Shown here piece by piece: positions 18,210-28,000 of a stretch of DNA of 41,964 bases (position 1 is its first letter; the number at the start of each line of letters is the position of its first letter). Both the position numbers and the translations under genes were made by a program. Below the pieces are notes generated by a model. It was not told the DNA's origin, ran no database searches, and saw nothing but the letters and a program-made list of their open reading frames with translations. The DNA is from Pseudomonadales bacterium (GTDB lineage: Bacteria; Pseudomonadota; Gammaproteobacteria; Pseudomonadales; JANQJO01), in assembly GCA_028281605.1 (NCBI GenBank), contig JANQJO010000124.1:1-41964 (forward strand). Reading direction: 5' to 3'.

Positions 18210-18526
18210 ATGGCTAGCTCAATAGACAAAACTTCTGTTTGAGAACAGTTTGACGAGATTCGTAAAAGCTTTAATACACTTTCTCAATCCGGAAAAATAT
18301 CAGACGAAGCATCTTTACTGTTTAAGAGCTTATTCACTCTATTTGAAATTGTTCTTGTTATATTCATGGATAAGAAAACAAAGAAAAAAAGCGAAATTCC
18401 AAAAACAATGATTTTGACAATCATACTGAAGCTATCACGATTGAAGCACTTGAATCCGAGCATTGCAAAGACTGCCAAACAGATTTAACTGATACACCCA
18501 CACTGACAAAAGTGGTAAAATCTGAG
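18210..18526 (+). pseudogene. IS66-like transposase N-terminal remnant
   Basis: Starting with the ATG at 18210, the frame reads MASSIDKTSV, a TGA at 18240, then FDEIRKSFNTLSQSGKISDE, ASLLFKSLFTLFEIVLVIF and MDKKTKKKS, the helical N-terminus of one branch of IS66-family transposases. From about 18410 a different frame continues with the zinc-finger part HCKDCQTDLTDTP. Thus at least one stop and one frameshift or deletion have occurred, and everything after this point, including the DDE domain, is gone. The remnant stops exactly at the pdxJ stop codon on the other strand. It marks the right edge of the accessory island. Confidence 0.6.
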
Positions 18527-19279
18527 TTATATAGCTCTCGCTTGATCCATTAGACTTTTCATTTCTTTAACCGCTGCAGGTAACCCAATAAATAAAGCAC
18601 GAGCGATCAAACTATGCCCAATATTCAATTCATTCAATGCCAACAAAGCAGCTATTGATTGTACATTTTTAATGTGTAAACCATGCCCAGCATTGACTAC
18701 CAAACCAGCAGCTGCCGCACAGCTCGCAGCCTTCTCTATTCTTGACAATTCACCAGCGATGTCCTCTGTTGCTCGTGCTTCAGCATAACTGCCTGTATGC
18801 AACTCTACAACAGGAACGGGCAAACTGTTAACCGCTTGAATTTGGTTCGGGTCTGGGTCAATAAAAATAGATACCTCAATGCCTCGCTTAGCCAAACAAC
18901 GACACACTTCGGCCAAACGGCCTGAGTGTTCTATCACATTAAGCCCGCCCTCTGTCGTTAATTCTTCACGCTTCTCTGGCACCAAGCAAACTTTTTCTGG
19001 CGCTAAGTTCAAGGCAAACTCAATCATTTCATCCACTAAAGCCATTTCCAAATTCAAAGGTATGTTTAATTTTTCCTTCAAAATAGAAACATCTGAACTT
19101 TGAATATGCCGACGATCCTCCCGCAAATGCACAGTAATACCATCAGCACCTGCTGCTTGTGCTAACAAAGCTGCCTCCACAGGATCTGGATAAAAAGTAC
19201 CCCGAGCTTGTCTAATAGTAGCCACGTGATCAACGTTAACCCCCAACTTTAATCTCTTTTTACCCACCTGACTCATCAC
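18527..19279 (-). CDS. pdxJ: Pyridoxine 5'-phosphate synthase
   Basis: PdxJ condenses 3-amino-2-oxopropyl phosphate with deoxyxylulose 5-phosphate to make pyridoxine 5'-phosphate, the last ring-forming step of vitamin B6 synthesis. The 250-residue TIM barrel has its landmarks: LGVNVDHVATIRQARGT at the N-terminus, ITVHLREDRRHI, LVPEKREELTTEGG, and a C-terminal GHSLIARALFIGL. It is the last gene of a minus-strand block, 8 bases after recO, the order usual in Gammaproteobacteria. No terminator lies behind it: IS-derived DNA begins at the stop codon. Confidence 0.96.
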   Translation of the reverse strand: MMSQVGKKRLKLGVNVDHVATIRQARGTFYPDPVEAALLAQAAGADGITVHLREDRRHIQSSDVSILKEKLNIPLNLEMALVDEMIEFALNLAPEKVCLVPEKREELTTEGGLNVIEHSGRLAEVCRCLAKRGIEVSIFIDPDPNQIQAVNSLPVPVVELHTGSYAEARATEDIAGELSRIEKAASCAAAAGLVVNAGHGLHIKNVQSIAALLALNELNIGHSLIARALFIGLPAAVKEMKSLMDQARAI

Positions 19280-19287
19280 TTTTTAGT

Positions 19288-20004
19288 TTAAACGTGAACA
19301 CGACGCCAAATATGTATACTACTAAGCTTCTTGCCCTCCAAACAATAAGCAAGAATGGCTCTTAAAAAATACTTTGCCTGCCGCTTAATCTCAGACTCAT
19401 CATAACAATCTGCTTGTAACGCCAACAAGACTTTACCTGATACAATCGTCCCTCCACTCGAGCTTGAGCTGTTTTCAGACAAGGGTAATAAACCCCACTG
19501 CGGATCAAATTGATAATCCAAATCTGCAACTATCGGCTCACCAGTCATACTAACTGACTGAAAACAAAGACCTAATCCAAGCTCTTTTAATAAAATTTTT
19601 TCAAACCGCCTAAGAGAAGCTTCAATAAGCTCTGCCTGCTGCATTTGCTCAATTGTACGTTCATAAGCTTCAAACACATATAAGCAAGGATCTTGCTTAT
19701 TTAACAATTTGACCATTAGTTCATTGAGATACAACCCCCCCATCAATGCTGACCCCGTCAGCCAATGGCTCACACCAGCATTAGTGGCATGAGTCAATGT
19801 CTTAAGCTCACCTTGACCTGACCAAGAAAGCTCTAAACGATTAAAAGGTTGCAAAATATACTGATACGTTGAATTTTTACGATACAAACCTTTAACAATC
19901 GTACATAACCTACCTTCTGAACGTGTGAACCACTCAACTAAAGCGCTTGTGTTACGATAACGCCGAATATGCAAGACAAAACCTAAGTCAAACTTTCTAC
20001 TCAT
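19288..20004 (-). CDS. recO: DNA repair protein RecO
   Basis: A 238-residue recombination mediator that with RecR loads RecA on SSB-coated gaps. The N-terminal OB fold includes GFVLHIRRYRNTSALVEWFT and GRLCTIVKGLYR, followed by the helical C-terminal domain. The zinc-finger cysteines found in some RecO proteins are not evident, as is common in Gammaproteobacteria. It sits 40 bases after era and 8 before pdxJ in the conserved order. Confidence 0.92.
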   Translation of the reverse strand: MSRKFDLGFVLHIRRYRNTSALVEWFTRSEGRLCTIVKGLYRKNSTYQYILQPFNRLELSWSGQGELKTLTHATNAGVSHWLTGSALMGGLYLNELMVKLLNKQDPCLYVFEAYERTIEQMQQAELIEASLRRFEKILLKELGLGLCFQSVSMTGEPIVADLDYQFDPQWGLLPLSENSSSSSGGTIVSGKVLLALQADCYDESEIKRQAKYFLRAILAYCLEGKKLSSIHIWRRVHV

Positions 20005-20044
20005 CCCAACTCATCTTATGTATCACAACACATTATTACACCCT

Positions 20045-20941
20045 CTAATCACAATAGCCGTATTCAACCAAGCGTGCCTGACTCTGCGTCCACTTCGCTT
20101 TGACTTTCACCCACAGCTGTAAATTGACTTTACGCTTGAATTTATTCTGTAGCTCTAAACGCGCCTGTCGGCCTATTTGCTTGATACGCTGCCCCGATCG
20201 ACCAATCACCATCGCTTTATGAGAATTTCTTTCAACAATAATGACCGCATGAATGACACTCAAATGACGCTCATGCACTGTCTTTTCAACTTGCACCGTC
20301 TGTACATAAGGAAGTTCATCTCCCATCTGCCTAACAATTTTTTCACGAATAAGTTCTGCCACCACAAAGCTTTCAGGCCTATCAGTAATACGATCAATCT
20401 CATATAAAAAATCACTTTCAGGCAAGCAAGCAGACACAGCTTTCTTTAACTGATCTAAATGCAGATTTTTCAAAGCACAAATTGGCACAAGACTATTAAA
20501 CGCATGCAGTTCTGACATACGCGAAATAAAAGGCAACAAACGATTTTGATTTTTCACCTGATCAATTTTGTTTAATACTAAAACAATAGGTACATTTAAA
20601 GATTGTAGCTGGGATAATACCCACTCTTCAAGAGCTGTCCATACCAGCGCTTCTAGTACCCAGACTAAAACATCCACATCTTCCAAAACAGACAAAGCTG
20701 TTTTATTAAGCTGCTTACTCAACCCACCCGTCATTCTATTATTCAAACCAGGGGTATCAACAAAAATATACTGAACTTGATGTTCCGTCAAAATCCCCGT
20801 AATACGGTGCTGGGTGGTCTGAGGCTTACGACTGGTGATACTGACTTTATGGCCAATCAAATGGTTAAGCAAGGTAGACTTGCCAACATTAGGTCGACCT
20901 ATTATGGCAATGAAACCGCAGCGCTGTGAATCACTTTTCAT
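20045..20941 (-). CDS. era: GTPase Era
   Basis: Era binds the 3' end of 16S rRNA and assists maturation of the small ribosomal subunit. The GTPase domain shows GRPNVGKS (P-loop), DTPGLNNR (G3) and NKID (G4); the C-terminal KH domain includes VIVERNSHKAMVIGRSGQRIKQIG. The ATG at 20941 is preferred over the one at 20950: it has AGGA nine bases upstream and leaves seven residues before CGFIAI as in E. coli Era. That gives 298 residues, close to the usual 301. The gap to rnc is 32 bases; both belong to the rnc-era-recO-pdxJ transcript. Confidence 0.96.
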   Translation of the reverse strand: MKSDSQRCGFIAIIGRPNVGKSTLLNHLIGHKVSITSRKPQTTQHRITGILTEHQVQYIFVDTPGLNNRMTGGLSKQLNKTALSVLEDVDVLVWVLEALVWTALEEWVLSQLQSLNVPIVLVLNKIDQVKNQNRLLPFISRMSELHAFNSLVPICALKNLHLDQLKKAVSACLPESDFLYEIDRITDRPESFVVAELIREKIVRQMGDELPYVQTVQVEKTVHERHLSVIHAVIIVERNSHKAMVIGRSGQRIKQIGRQARLELQNKFKRKVNLQLWVKVKAKWTQSQARLVEYGYCD

Positions 20942-20973
20942 CTCACCCATCCTAACATTCGATTATTACCGTA

Positions 20974-21663
20974 TTATTCGGCTGTTATAACTTCCACACC
21001 CAACTTGATCAACAGCTCCTGTGCAGCTGCTTGCTCAGCTGCACGACGATTAGCCCCTTGCCCACAACCTTTTACTGCTTGGCCAGGAATCAGACATACC
21101 ACATTAAATATTTGCGCATGTGGCTCCCCCGTAACGGATACAACTTCATAGCCCGGTAATTGCAATTGCCTAGATTGCAAGAACTCCTGCAAACGAGTTT
21201 TCGAGTCTTTCGGCAAACTGATGGTTAAATTCTCAAGTCTAGATTGAAAACAACGCATGATAAAAGTTTCACATACATCCATCCCCGCATCGATATAAAG
21301 CGCTCCTATCAAGGCCTCCATAGCATCTGCCAAAATCGACCCACGTCTATGACCACCACTTTTAAGCTCTCCAGGACCCAGATACAAATAGTCTCCTAGG
21401 GCTAACTCTTTAGCTACTCCTGCCAAAGTTGCACCACTAACCAACTCTGCACGCAACCTACTTAGCTGGCCTTCACGAGCTTGTTCAAAACGACGATACA
21501 GCACTTGCGCAATCACAAAACTGAGAATTGAATCACCAAAGAATTCCAGCCGTTCATTATTATAACAACCACTGACACTACAATGCGTTAAAGCCAACTT
21601 TAAAATACTTTCATCTTTAAATTGATACCCAATAGACCGGTATAAATCTCGTAAATCACCCAC
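20974..21663 (-). CDS. rnc: Ribonuclease III
   Basis: RNase III cuts double-stranded RNA in rRNA precursors and regulatory duplexes. The catalytic domain has the signature NNERLEFFGDSIL and a second metal-binding part DAMEALIGALYIDAG; the C-terminal double-stranded RNA-binding domain spans about 155-225 and ends with RRAAEQAAAQELL. The start is set at the GTG at 21663: AAAAGG lies nine bases upstream, the resulting 229 residues match the family, and overlap with the preceding gene disappears. The longer frame to 21723 would run into that gene. Confidence 0.94.
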   Translation of the reverse strand: MGDLRDLYRSIGYQFKDESILKLALTHCSVSGCYNNERLEFFGDSILSFVIAQVLYRRFEQAREGQLSRLRAELVSGATLAGVAKELALGDYLYLGPGELKSGGHRRGSILADAMEALIGALYIDAGMDVCETFIMRCFQSRLENLTISLPKDSKTRLQEFLQSRQLQLPGYEVVSVTGEPHAQIFNVVCLIPGQAVKGCGQGANRRAAEQAAAQELLIKLGVEVITAE

Positions 21664-21676
21664 ATTTAAACGCCTT

Positions 21677-22075
21677 TTATTTTCCAAAATCAAGCGTACG
21701 AGGTACAACAACATCATTATCAAACCTTAAAATCATCGCTATATTATGTACCAAGTGCTCTCTAATCTCATACGATAAAGTAACTTTAATTTCCTTTTTG
21801 GTCTTTTTAATATCAATATCCTCAACATTTACACCCCGAACATTATTGACTTGAAAGCCACGCTCAAAATAATCAATAATTTTTCTGTCCAAGCCTTGAG
21901 CTTGCTCATACTCTCGTTCAAAATCTTTAAAAACCGCTTGTACTCCAGCCGCTTCAATATAAATCGGAATAACTTTTATTACTACATACACCCAAAACCC
22001 CATTAAAGCACCCAGTATCATAAGACCCAGTAAAGTAATACCTGATTGTTTCTCCTTTTTAATAGGATACTGCAT
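21677..22075 (-). CDS. DUF4845 membrane protein
   Basis: A 132-residue protein with one N-terminal membrane helix (about residues 12-35) after a basic KKEKQSG start, then a periplasmic alpha/beta domain with the YEQAQ and NNVRGVNVEDIDI segments of DUF4845. Such genes stand between lepB and rnc in many Gammaproteobacteria; the function is unknown. GAGGAG a few bases before the ATG is a strong ribosome site. It is probably the first gene of the rnc-era-recO-pdxJ transcript, since 177 bases separate it from lepB. Confidence 0.85.
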   Translation of the reverse strand: MQYPIKKEKQSGITLLGLMILGALMGFWVYVVIKVIPIYIEAAGVQAVFKDFEREYEQAQGLDRKIIDYFERGFQVNNVRGVNVEDIDIKKTKKEIKVTLSYEIREHLVHNIAMILRFDNDVVVPRTLDFGK

Positions 22076-22252
22076 GCTTAAATCTCCTCTACGTTATAAG
22101 GAACTATATCACGGGGTTGAGTTGACTGACCTCTATCGCACTATTTTATAGACTTACAAAAGAGTAAATAACCAACAATCTGTAACAAAATGCAAGTTTT
22201 TTTCAAATTAGGTACAACAACTGTAAGTAAGTAGACTTAATACCATGATTGT

Positions 22253-23059
22253 TTAGTTGATGAAGCCATTACGCTTAAAACTCGGCACCCAGTCAGGCAT
22301 GTACATCCAAATAGCAAAAGCCCTACCCACGATATAGCGATCGGGTACAAACCCCCAGGTACGGCTGTCTCTACTGTTATCACGATTATCCCCCATGACA
22401 AAAAAGTGCCCTTCTGGGACTTCCCACTCTCCTGGCTTTAAACTATGCCGCAAACTGGTCTGTATTGTGTGGATGGATTGCCCCAAAGCCTCTTGCAGAA
22501 CATTAAATTGAGGACGATGTGGTGGCAATTGCGCTAATAAAGTTTGTGACACCTCCTCCCCATTAATAAACAAACGTTTATCATAGTAACTGAGTTTATC
22601 TCCAGGTAACCCAATCACTCTTTTAATATAGTTAATACGAGGATTTTCAGGGTATTTAAATACCATCACATCCCCTCTACGCGGCTCTCCAATAGATAAA
22701 AACTCATACCCCAGCACAGGAAGGCGCAAACCATAATCAAATTTATTCACCAATATATAGTCGCCATCGCGTAAGGTAGGCAACATCGAGCCAGATGGAA
22801 TTTTAAAAGGCTCTATCAAAAAAGACCTTAAAATCAATACAATTAAAAGCACAGGAAAAAAAGACTTAGGGTACTCTATCCAAACAGGCTCTTTAGACAA
22901 CGCAGCAACCACCGACTCATTTTCAGACCCGACACACTCAGCTCTGTAACTAGCAACAGCTCTTTTTCGCTTGGGTCTATAAATAACAAGATCAAGTAAA
23001 GCAAAAAAGCCGGCTATTGCAGTTAAACTCACCAGCAATAATGAAAAATCAATATCCAT
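22253..23059 (-). CDS. lepB: Signal peptidase I
   Basis: LepB removes Sec and Tat signal peptides on the periplasmic face of the inner membrane. Two membrane helices (about residues 5-27 and 66-83) flank a basic cytoplasmic loop. The catalytic dyad is present: S91 in PSGSMLPTL and K146 in YIKRVIGLPGD; the GDNRDNSRDSR box lies near residue 223. Its 268 residues are slightly fewer than the 324 of E. coli, the difference lying in a shorter periplasmic insertion. It follows lepA by 11 bases, so they share a transcript. It could process the NiSOD and Rhs signal peptides in this window. Confidence 0.95.
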   Translation of the reverse strand: MDIDFSLLLVSLTAIAGFFALLDLVIYRPKRKRAVASYRAECVGSENESVVAALSKEPVWIEYPKSFFPVLLIVLILRSFLIEPFKIPSGSMLPTLRDGDYILVNKFDYGLRLPVLGYEFLSIGEPRRGDVMVFKYPENPRINYIKRVIGLPGDKLSYYDKRLFINGEEVSQTLLAQLPPHRPQFNVLQEALGQSIHTIQTSLRHSLKPGEWEVPEGHFFVMGDNRDNSRDSRTWGFVPDRYIVGRAFAIWMYMPDWVPSFKRNGFIN

Positions 23060-23070
23060 AATACCTCTAG

Positions 23071-24873
23071 TTATTTATCAACTTTCAATACGGCCAAAAA
23101 GGCTTCTTGAGGAATTTCGACTTTGCCCAATTGCTTCATACGCTTTTTACCTGCTTTTTGTTTCTCAAGCAACTTACGCTTACGAGTCACATCCCCGCCA
23201 TAACATTTGGCCGTCACATTTTTACGCAAAGCTTTCACCGTCTGCCTAGCAATAATCTGTCCACCAATAGCTGCTTGAATGGCCACATCAAACATCTGCC
23301 TTGGAATCAGCTCTTTCATTTTTTCTGTGAGTGCACGCCCTCGCATCTGAGCTTGCGCCTTATGACAAATCATTGCCAAGGCATCTACACGTTCACTGTT
23401 AATTAAAATATCAACCCGCACTAGAGCCGCCTCTTGATAACGCAAAAAATGATAGTCTAATGAAGCATAACCACGCGACACAGATTTTAAACGATCAAAA
23501 AAGTCCAGGACAACTTCACTCATCGGCAATTCGTAATTAATACTGACCTGCCCTCCTAAAAACTGCATATTCTTTTGTACACCTCGCTTTTCCACACATA
23601 AACTGATCACATTACCCAGGTAGTCCTGAGGTACCAGTATATTAGCCAGAACAATAGGCTCCCGCAAAGCTCGCATTTTATTTGATTGAGGCAGGCGAGA
23701 GGGGTTATCAATATACATAACTTCACCACTGGTCATTTCTAGCTCATAAACAACTGTAGGCGTGGTGGTAATCAAATCTAAATCATATTCTCTCTCCATG
23801 CGTGCCTGCACAATTTCCATATGCAGCATGCCTAAAAACCCACACCGAAACCCAAACCCAAGCGCATCAGACGTTTCAGGCTCAAAAAAAAGTGAAGCAT
23901 CGTTTAAAGTCAGTTTGGCCAAAGCTTCACGAAAATCCTCATAGTCTTCCGAATGAACGGGAAACAAGCCTGCAAATACTTTCGGTTTCACTTGTTTAAA
24001 ACCAGGCAAAGCCTCTACGGCTGGGGTAGTCACATGCGTCAAAGTATCACCCACAGGCGCTCCGCCAATATTTTTAATGCCTGCCACTACAAACCCCACT
24101 TCACCGGCCTTTAAACAGTCCGTTTCCGTACGTTTTGGGGTAAAAATACCTACAGAATCAACCATATGTGCCTGCTGAGTCGACTTAACCAAGAGCTTAT
24201 CACCTTTGTTTAGGCTGCCTTGCTTAACCCGCACCAGTGACACCACTCCTAAGTAGTTATCAAACCAAGAATCAATGATTAAAGCTTGTAAATCAGCCGC
24301 ATAATCTCCAATGGGTGCAGGAACACAACATACAATCTGCTCTAGCAATGCTTCAATCCCTAGACCAGTTTTCGCACTCACTTGTAACGCCTCGACTGCT
24401 TCAATCCCAATAATATCTTCAATCTCCTGAATGACACGCCCTGTTTCAGCTTGAGGCAAATCAATTTTATTCAGCACTGGAATCACTTCCAAACCATGCT
24501 CAAGAGCGGTATAGCAATTAGCTACAGATTGTGCTTCAACCCCCTGAGCAGCATCCACCACCAGTAAGGCACCCTCACAAGCTGATAAAGAGCGTGAAAC
24601 TTCATAGGAAAAATCGACATGCCCTGGCGTATCAATGAAATTAAATTGATATTCTTGGTTGTCAGAAGGACTAATATAAGTCAACGTGACACTTTGTGCC
24701 TTAATGGTGATACCACGCTCCCGCTCTAAATCCATAGAATCTAATACCTGCGCAGACATCTCACGCTCACTCAAACCACCACACATCTGAATGAAACGAT
24801 CAGCTAAGGTAGATTTACCATGATCAATATGCGCAATAATTGAAAAATTACGAATACAGCTTATGTCAACCAC
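23071..24873 (-). CDS. lepA: Elongation factor 4 (LepA)
   Basis: A 600-residue translational GTPase that acts on stalled or assembling ribosomes. Motifs in order: [10 protein letters not shown] (P-loop), DTPGHVDF (G3), NKIDLP (G4), then EF-G-like domains and the LepA-specific C-terminal domain with [21 protein letters not shown]. The frame starts with GTG at 24873, giving [17 protein letters not shown], in line with other LepA proteins; GAGG lies about 11 bases upstream. First gene of the lepA-lepB transcript. The 149 bases before it hold no other gene. Confidence 0.96.
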   Translation of the reverse strand: MVDISCIRNFSIIAHIDHGKSTLADRFIQMCGGLSEREMSAQVLDSMDLERERGITIKAQSVTLTYISPSDNQEYQFNFIDTPGHVDFSYEVSRSLSACEGALLVVDAAQGVEAQSVANCYTALEHGLEVIPVLNKIDLPQAETGRVIQEIEDIIGIEAVEALQVSAKTGLGIEALLEQIVCCVPAPIGDYAADLQALIIDSWFDNYLGVVSLVRVKQGSLNKGDKLLVKSTQQAHMVDSVGIFTPKRTETDCLKAGEVGFVVAGIKNIGGAPVGDTLTHVTTPAVEALPGFKQVKPKVFAGLFPVHSEDYEDFREALAKLTLNDASLFFEPETSDALGFGFRCGFLGMLHMEIVQARMEREYDLDLITTTPTVVYELEMTSGEVMYIDNPSRLPQSNKMRALREPIVLANILVPQDYLGNVISLCVEKRGVQKNMQFLGGQVSINYELPMSEVVLDFFDRLKSVSRGYASLDYHFLRYQEAALVRVDILINSERVDALAMICHKAQAQMRGRALTEKMKELIPRQMFDVAIQAAIGGQIIARQTVKALRKNVTAKCYGGDVTRKRKLLEKQKAGKKRMKQLGKVEIPQEAFLAVLKVDK

Positions 24874-25022
24874 TAATCAACGAATCCTCAATGAATGTTT
24901 ATATGATGGAAAATTTTACAGCATTTACTACAAAACAGCTATGATAACAACACCGCTACCGTAATAGCAAAACACCCTCAATCACACGGAAAGATAATAA
25001 GAGACTTAGAAAAACATTCAAC

Positions 25023-28000
25023 TCACCCACTACCCATAACAGCATTTTTAAGCAACAAACCAAAATATTTTGTAGCATTGCCCGCCTTAAAGTACATTAA
25101 ATATGAGTTAAATGCATTATTATAAAAGCTGTGGTCAGCTACCTTGGCTAACAACTGCATGAACGCTTGTTCAAAACGCTGATCTGGCAAACTGACGCCA
25201 CTGTAATCAAACCACGCTGAAAGCGAACCAAACAGTCGGGCACATGAAGTCAATTTATCATTTGGATTAAAAGAAGATATATTCGAGTACCCTAAAATCA
25301 GATCATAATAATATACAATCATCTCTACTAACGCCAGAACATCTTCTTGTTCAGTTGGCACATCTTTTATTTGCGACAGCGTCTGCTCCACAGGGGTATA
25401 AATTTTTTCTATCGCCAACATTTGAGTATGCTTAAAGTCCATATAATTCCCATAACATTTTTCTTTATGTAAAAAGTCTTTCATCAGAGACAAAAAGCAT
25501 ATTTCTGAACCACCTTTAACTCGATAGCCGGCATAAAAAGATTTAAATTGTTGAAATTTTTCAAGATCAAACTCACACAAAAACCTCAGCTCTTCTAAAT
25601 CTGTATGAGACAACCTGGCTGGATCTGATGCCAAACCCTCAATCTCATCATTTATAATAAGCGCACTTTGCCCCCTTAAAAAAAAGAAATATTTAACCAA
25701 TTGCACCAATAAATTATTCGGGGCAATATCTTGCTTTTTCCCCAAAGCCTCCAAACATCGGCTCACTTGGTAAAACAATTTTACAACCAAGTCCTTTTCC
25801 CCATCAAAAAACATGCTAAAGCCTTCAAAGTAAGACAAAAAAACAGATAAAGTAATTTTACAAAGTCTATCATTATACTGCACCACAAAATCGTCTTTTT
25901 CATATACACCATCAACAGATTTAGAATTCAAAATACTCATAAAAAAATTCACGTAATTCTCTGTTACATCATTCAAAGATTTTTTAATTTCGCTGCCAAA
26001 CATCTCCTTTTCTTTTTCAAAGGAAAGAGAATAAGACAACAAAAAGAAAGCTGAATTCAAGCACCCAGCAACATGAACAGACAGCTTCCGTACATATTTA
26101 TGTAACTCTTTAAGGTCTTCTTCCGCATTACCAAGACCAGATAATTTAGCAGCCAATTCCAACTTATAATACTGTGCCTGGACATCATGAACACAATACA
26201 AGCGATATTGCATAGCACATAAAGGCAAAAGATCCTGCTTTACTTTAAAAACAGAAACAAAGCTTTCATAACAATCATAAAAGACCATTATCTCAGCAGG
26301 GTTTAAAATAAGATCACGACTCACACAGGCTTGCGCATATAAATTTATAAATTCAAATGTACTTTTATCTAAAATTTGAAATAGCTCATCACAAACTCCT
26401 GCTACCGGCTGATGCTTTAATGTAGCCCCAAAAGAAAACACGCTAAACAAACAGCGCCATCCCGCAACCAATCTTTTACAGATCTCCAGAACATTTACAC
26501 AATCACTTTGCATATATTGACAAAAAATTTTTTGGATAATCTCAACCATACCCACTACAACAGCAACAGGATAAGCCTCGTTAAATGCTGATAGTGTATC
26601 TAGAAAACCAACCTGCATACCTTCAGGCAATTTTTCATCACAAAAATAATTAATAGCGTCTGCAAAAAGATCCACATTTTTAATCATGAAATTTTGAAAA
26701 ACATGTCCTAAAGACTCCTTTGGAGATAAAGCGACCATTTGCAACATCAATTTTGACACATACACCTTTTTATTTCGACCAGATTGGCACACAAGGCTTT
26801 TAGATTTCTTCCCCGCAATTTCAGACAAAGCATTACCAATCTTAGGCACTTTAAATAAAAAATCACACTGGCATTTCAAATCAAAAACTGGCATAATCCC
26901 TTGGCTATCAGGTTTAAAAAAATCATCAGAATACATCATCAAACTTAACAAAGCATCAACCATATAAGAATGAAAAGGTTTTTTCTTAATTAAATCCAAA
27001 AACACTTCTCTTTCACATCCAACCTCAGCAAAGATTTCTTCTTTTCGAATACTTTCAAAAACACCAAACAGAGTTTGCCAATCTTGTTTCACAGTCAAAC
27101 AATGTATTTTTTCTAATAAAAAATCAAAATTTGGGCTCTTTTTTAACAAGTGACTTATAAATTCAAATAACAAATTCACATCACCTGACCACCACAAGCT
27201 TTTGATATATTTTTTACAAACATCATGACTCAAAACAGATACACCTTCCATCTCCTGTTTTATAGTCCTTGCTATAATTTTAGAAACAATTTTTGATAAG
27301 TTTTTAGGTTTCTTTTTACTCTCTGCGAGCACTTCATAACAAGACTCAGATAATCTTTCCCAAAAACCAAAAAACTTATCTCCTTTCATCTTATTACAAT
27401 TATTTAAGAAATTAAGATTAACAACCAAACACTCCAAATCACCAACCTCTTGCACAAACTCAAGAATTTTCTCAACAAGCTGCTTGGGTTCATTTCTATA
27501 ATAATAAGTGATAATTTCAACATCCCATTGCCCTGACTCATCTAAAATATCTTTCACACATAGCCATTGCTCGTCAGTTAATTGGTTCATGATTTTTTTA
27601 AACTTATCCAACTCTTTACAAAACAAATACAGCTGCGCCAAATGAATTATTTTAAATTTTAATTTTCCATTCTTATTTTTGTTTTGTTTCTGCAATACTT
27701 TTTCAAAAAATTGCGTCATTTTTATCAGCTCACTTCTATCGCAAGTTTTTAATTTATATAGTTTTTCAGAAACAGATTCATAGTAACATCTAAGCTTATC
27801 AAGCCCTTTATTAAGCCTTTTCCACAACAAGGAAACTTTAAGTTTATCAAGCTCTTGAGCCTCAGAACACAACACAGTAAACAATAAAAAATGCTCGACA
27901 ATAGACTTAGTTGCAATATCATTAAAACTAAACACACCATTAAAATAATCGTATGTTTTTTGCACATCATCACTTTTATGATCCAATATAACTCTCAACA

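Noticed and set aside
18284..18478. 64-codon minus-strand hydrophobic frame
   Set aside because: It is antisense to the IS66-like remnant, whose plus-strand translation matches a known family; the hydrophobicity reflects the AT-rich helix codons.
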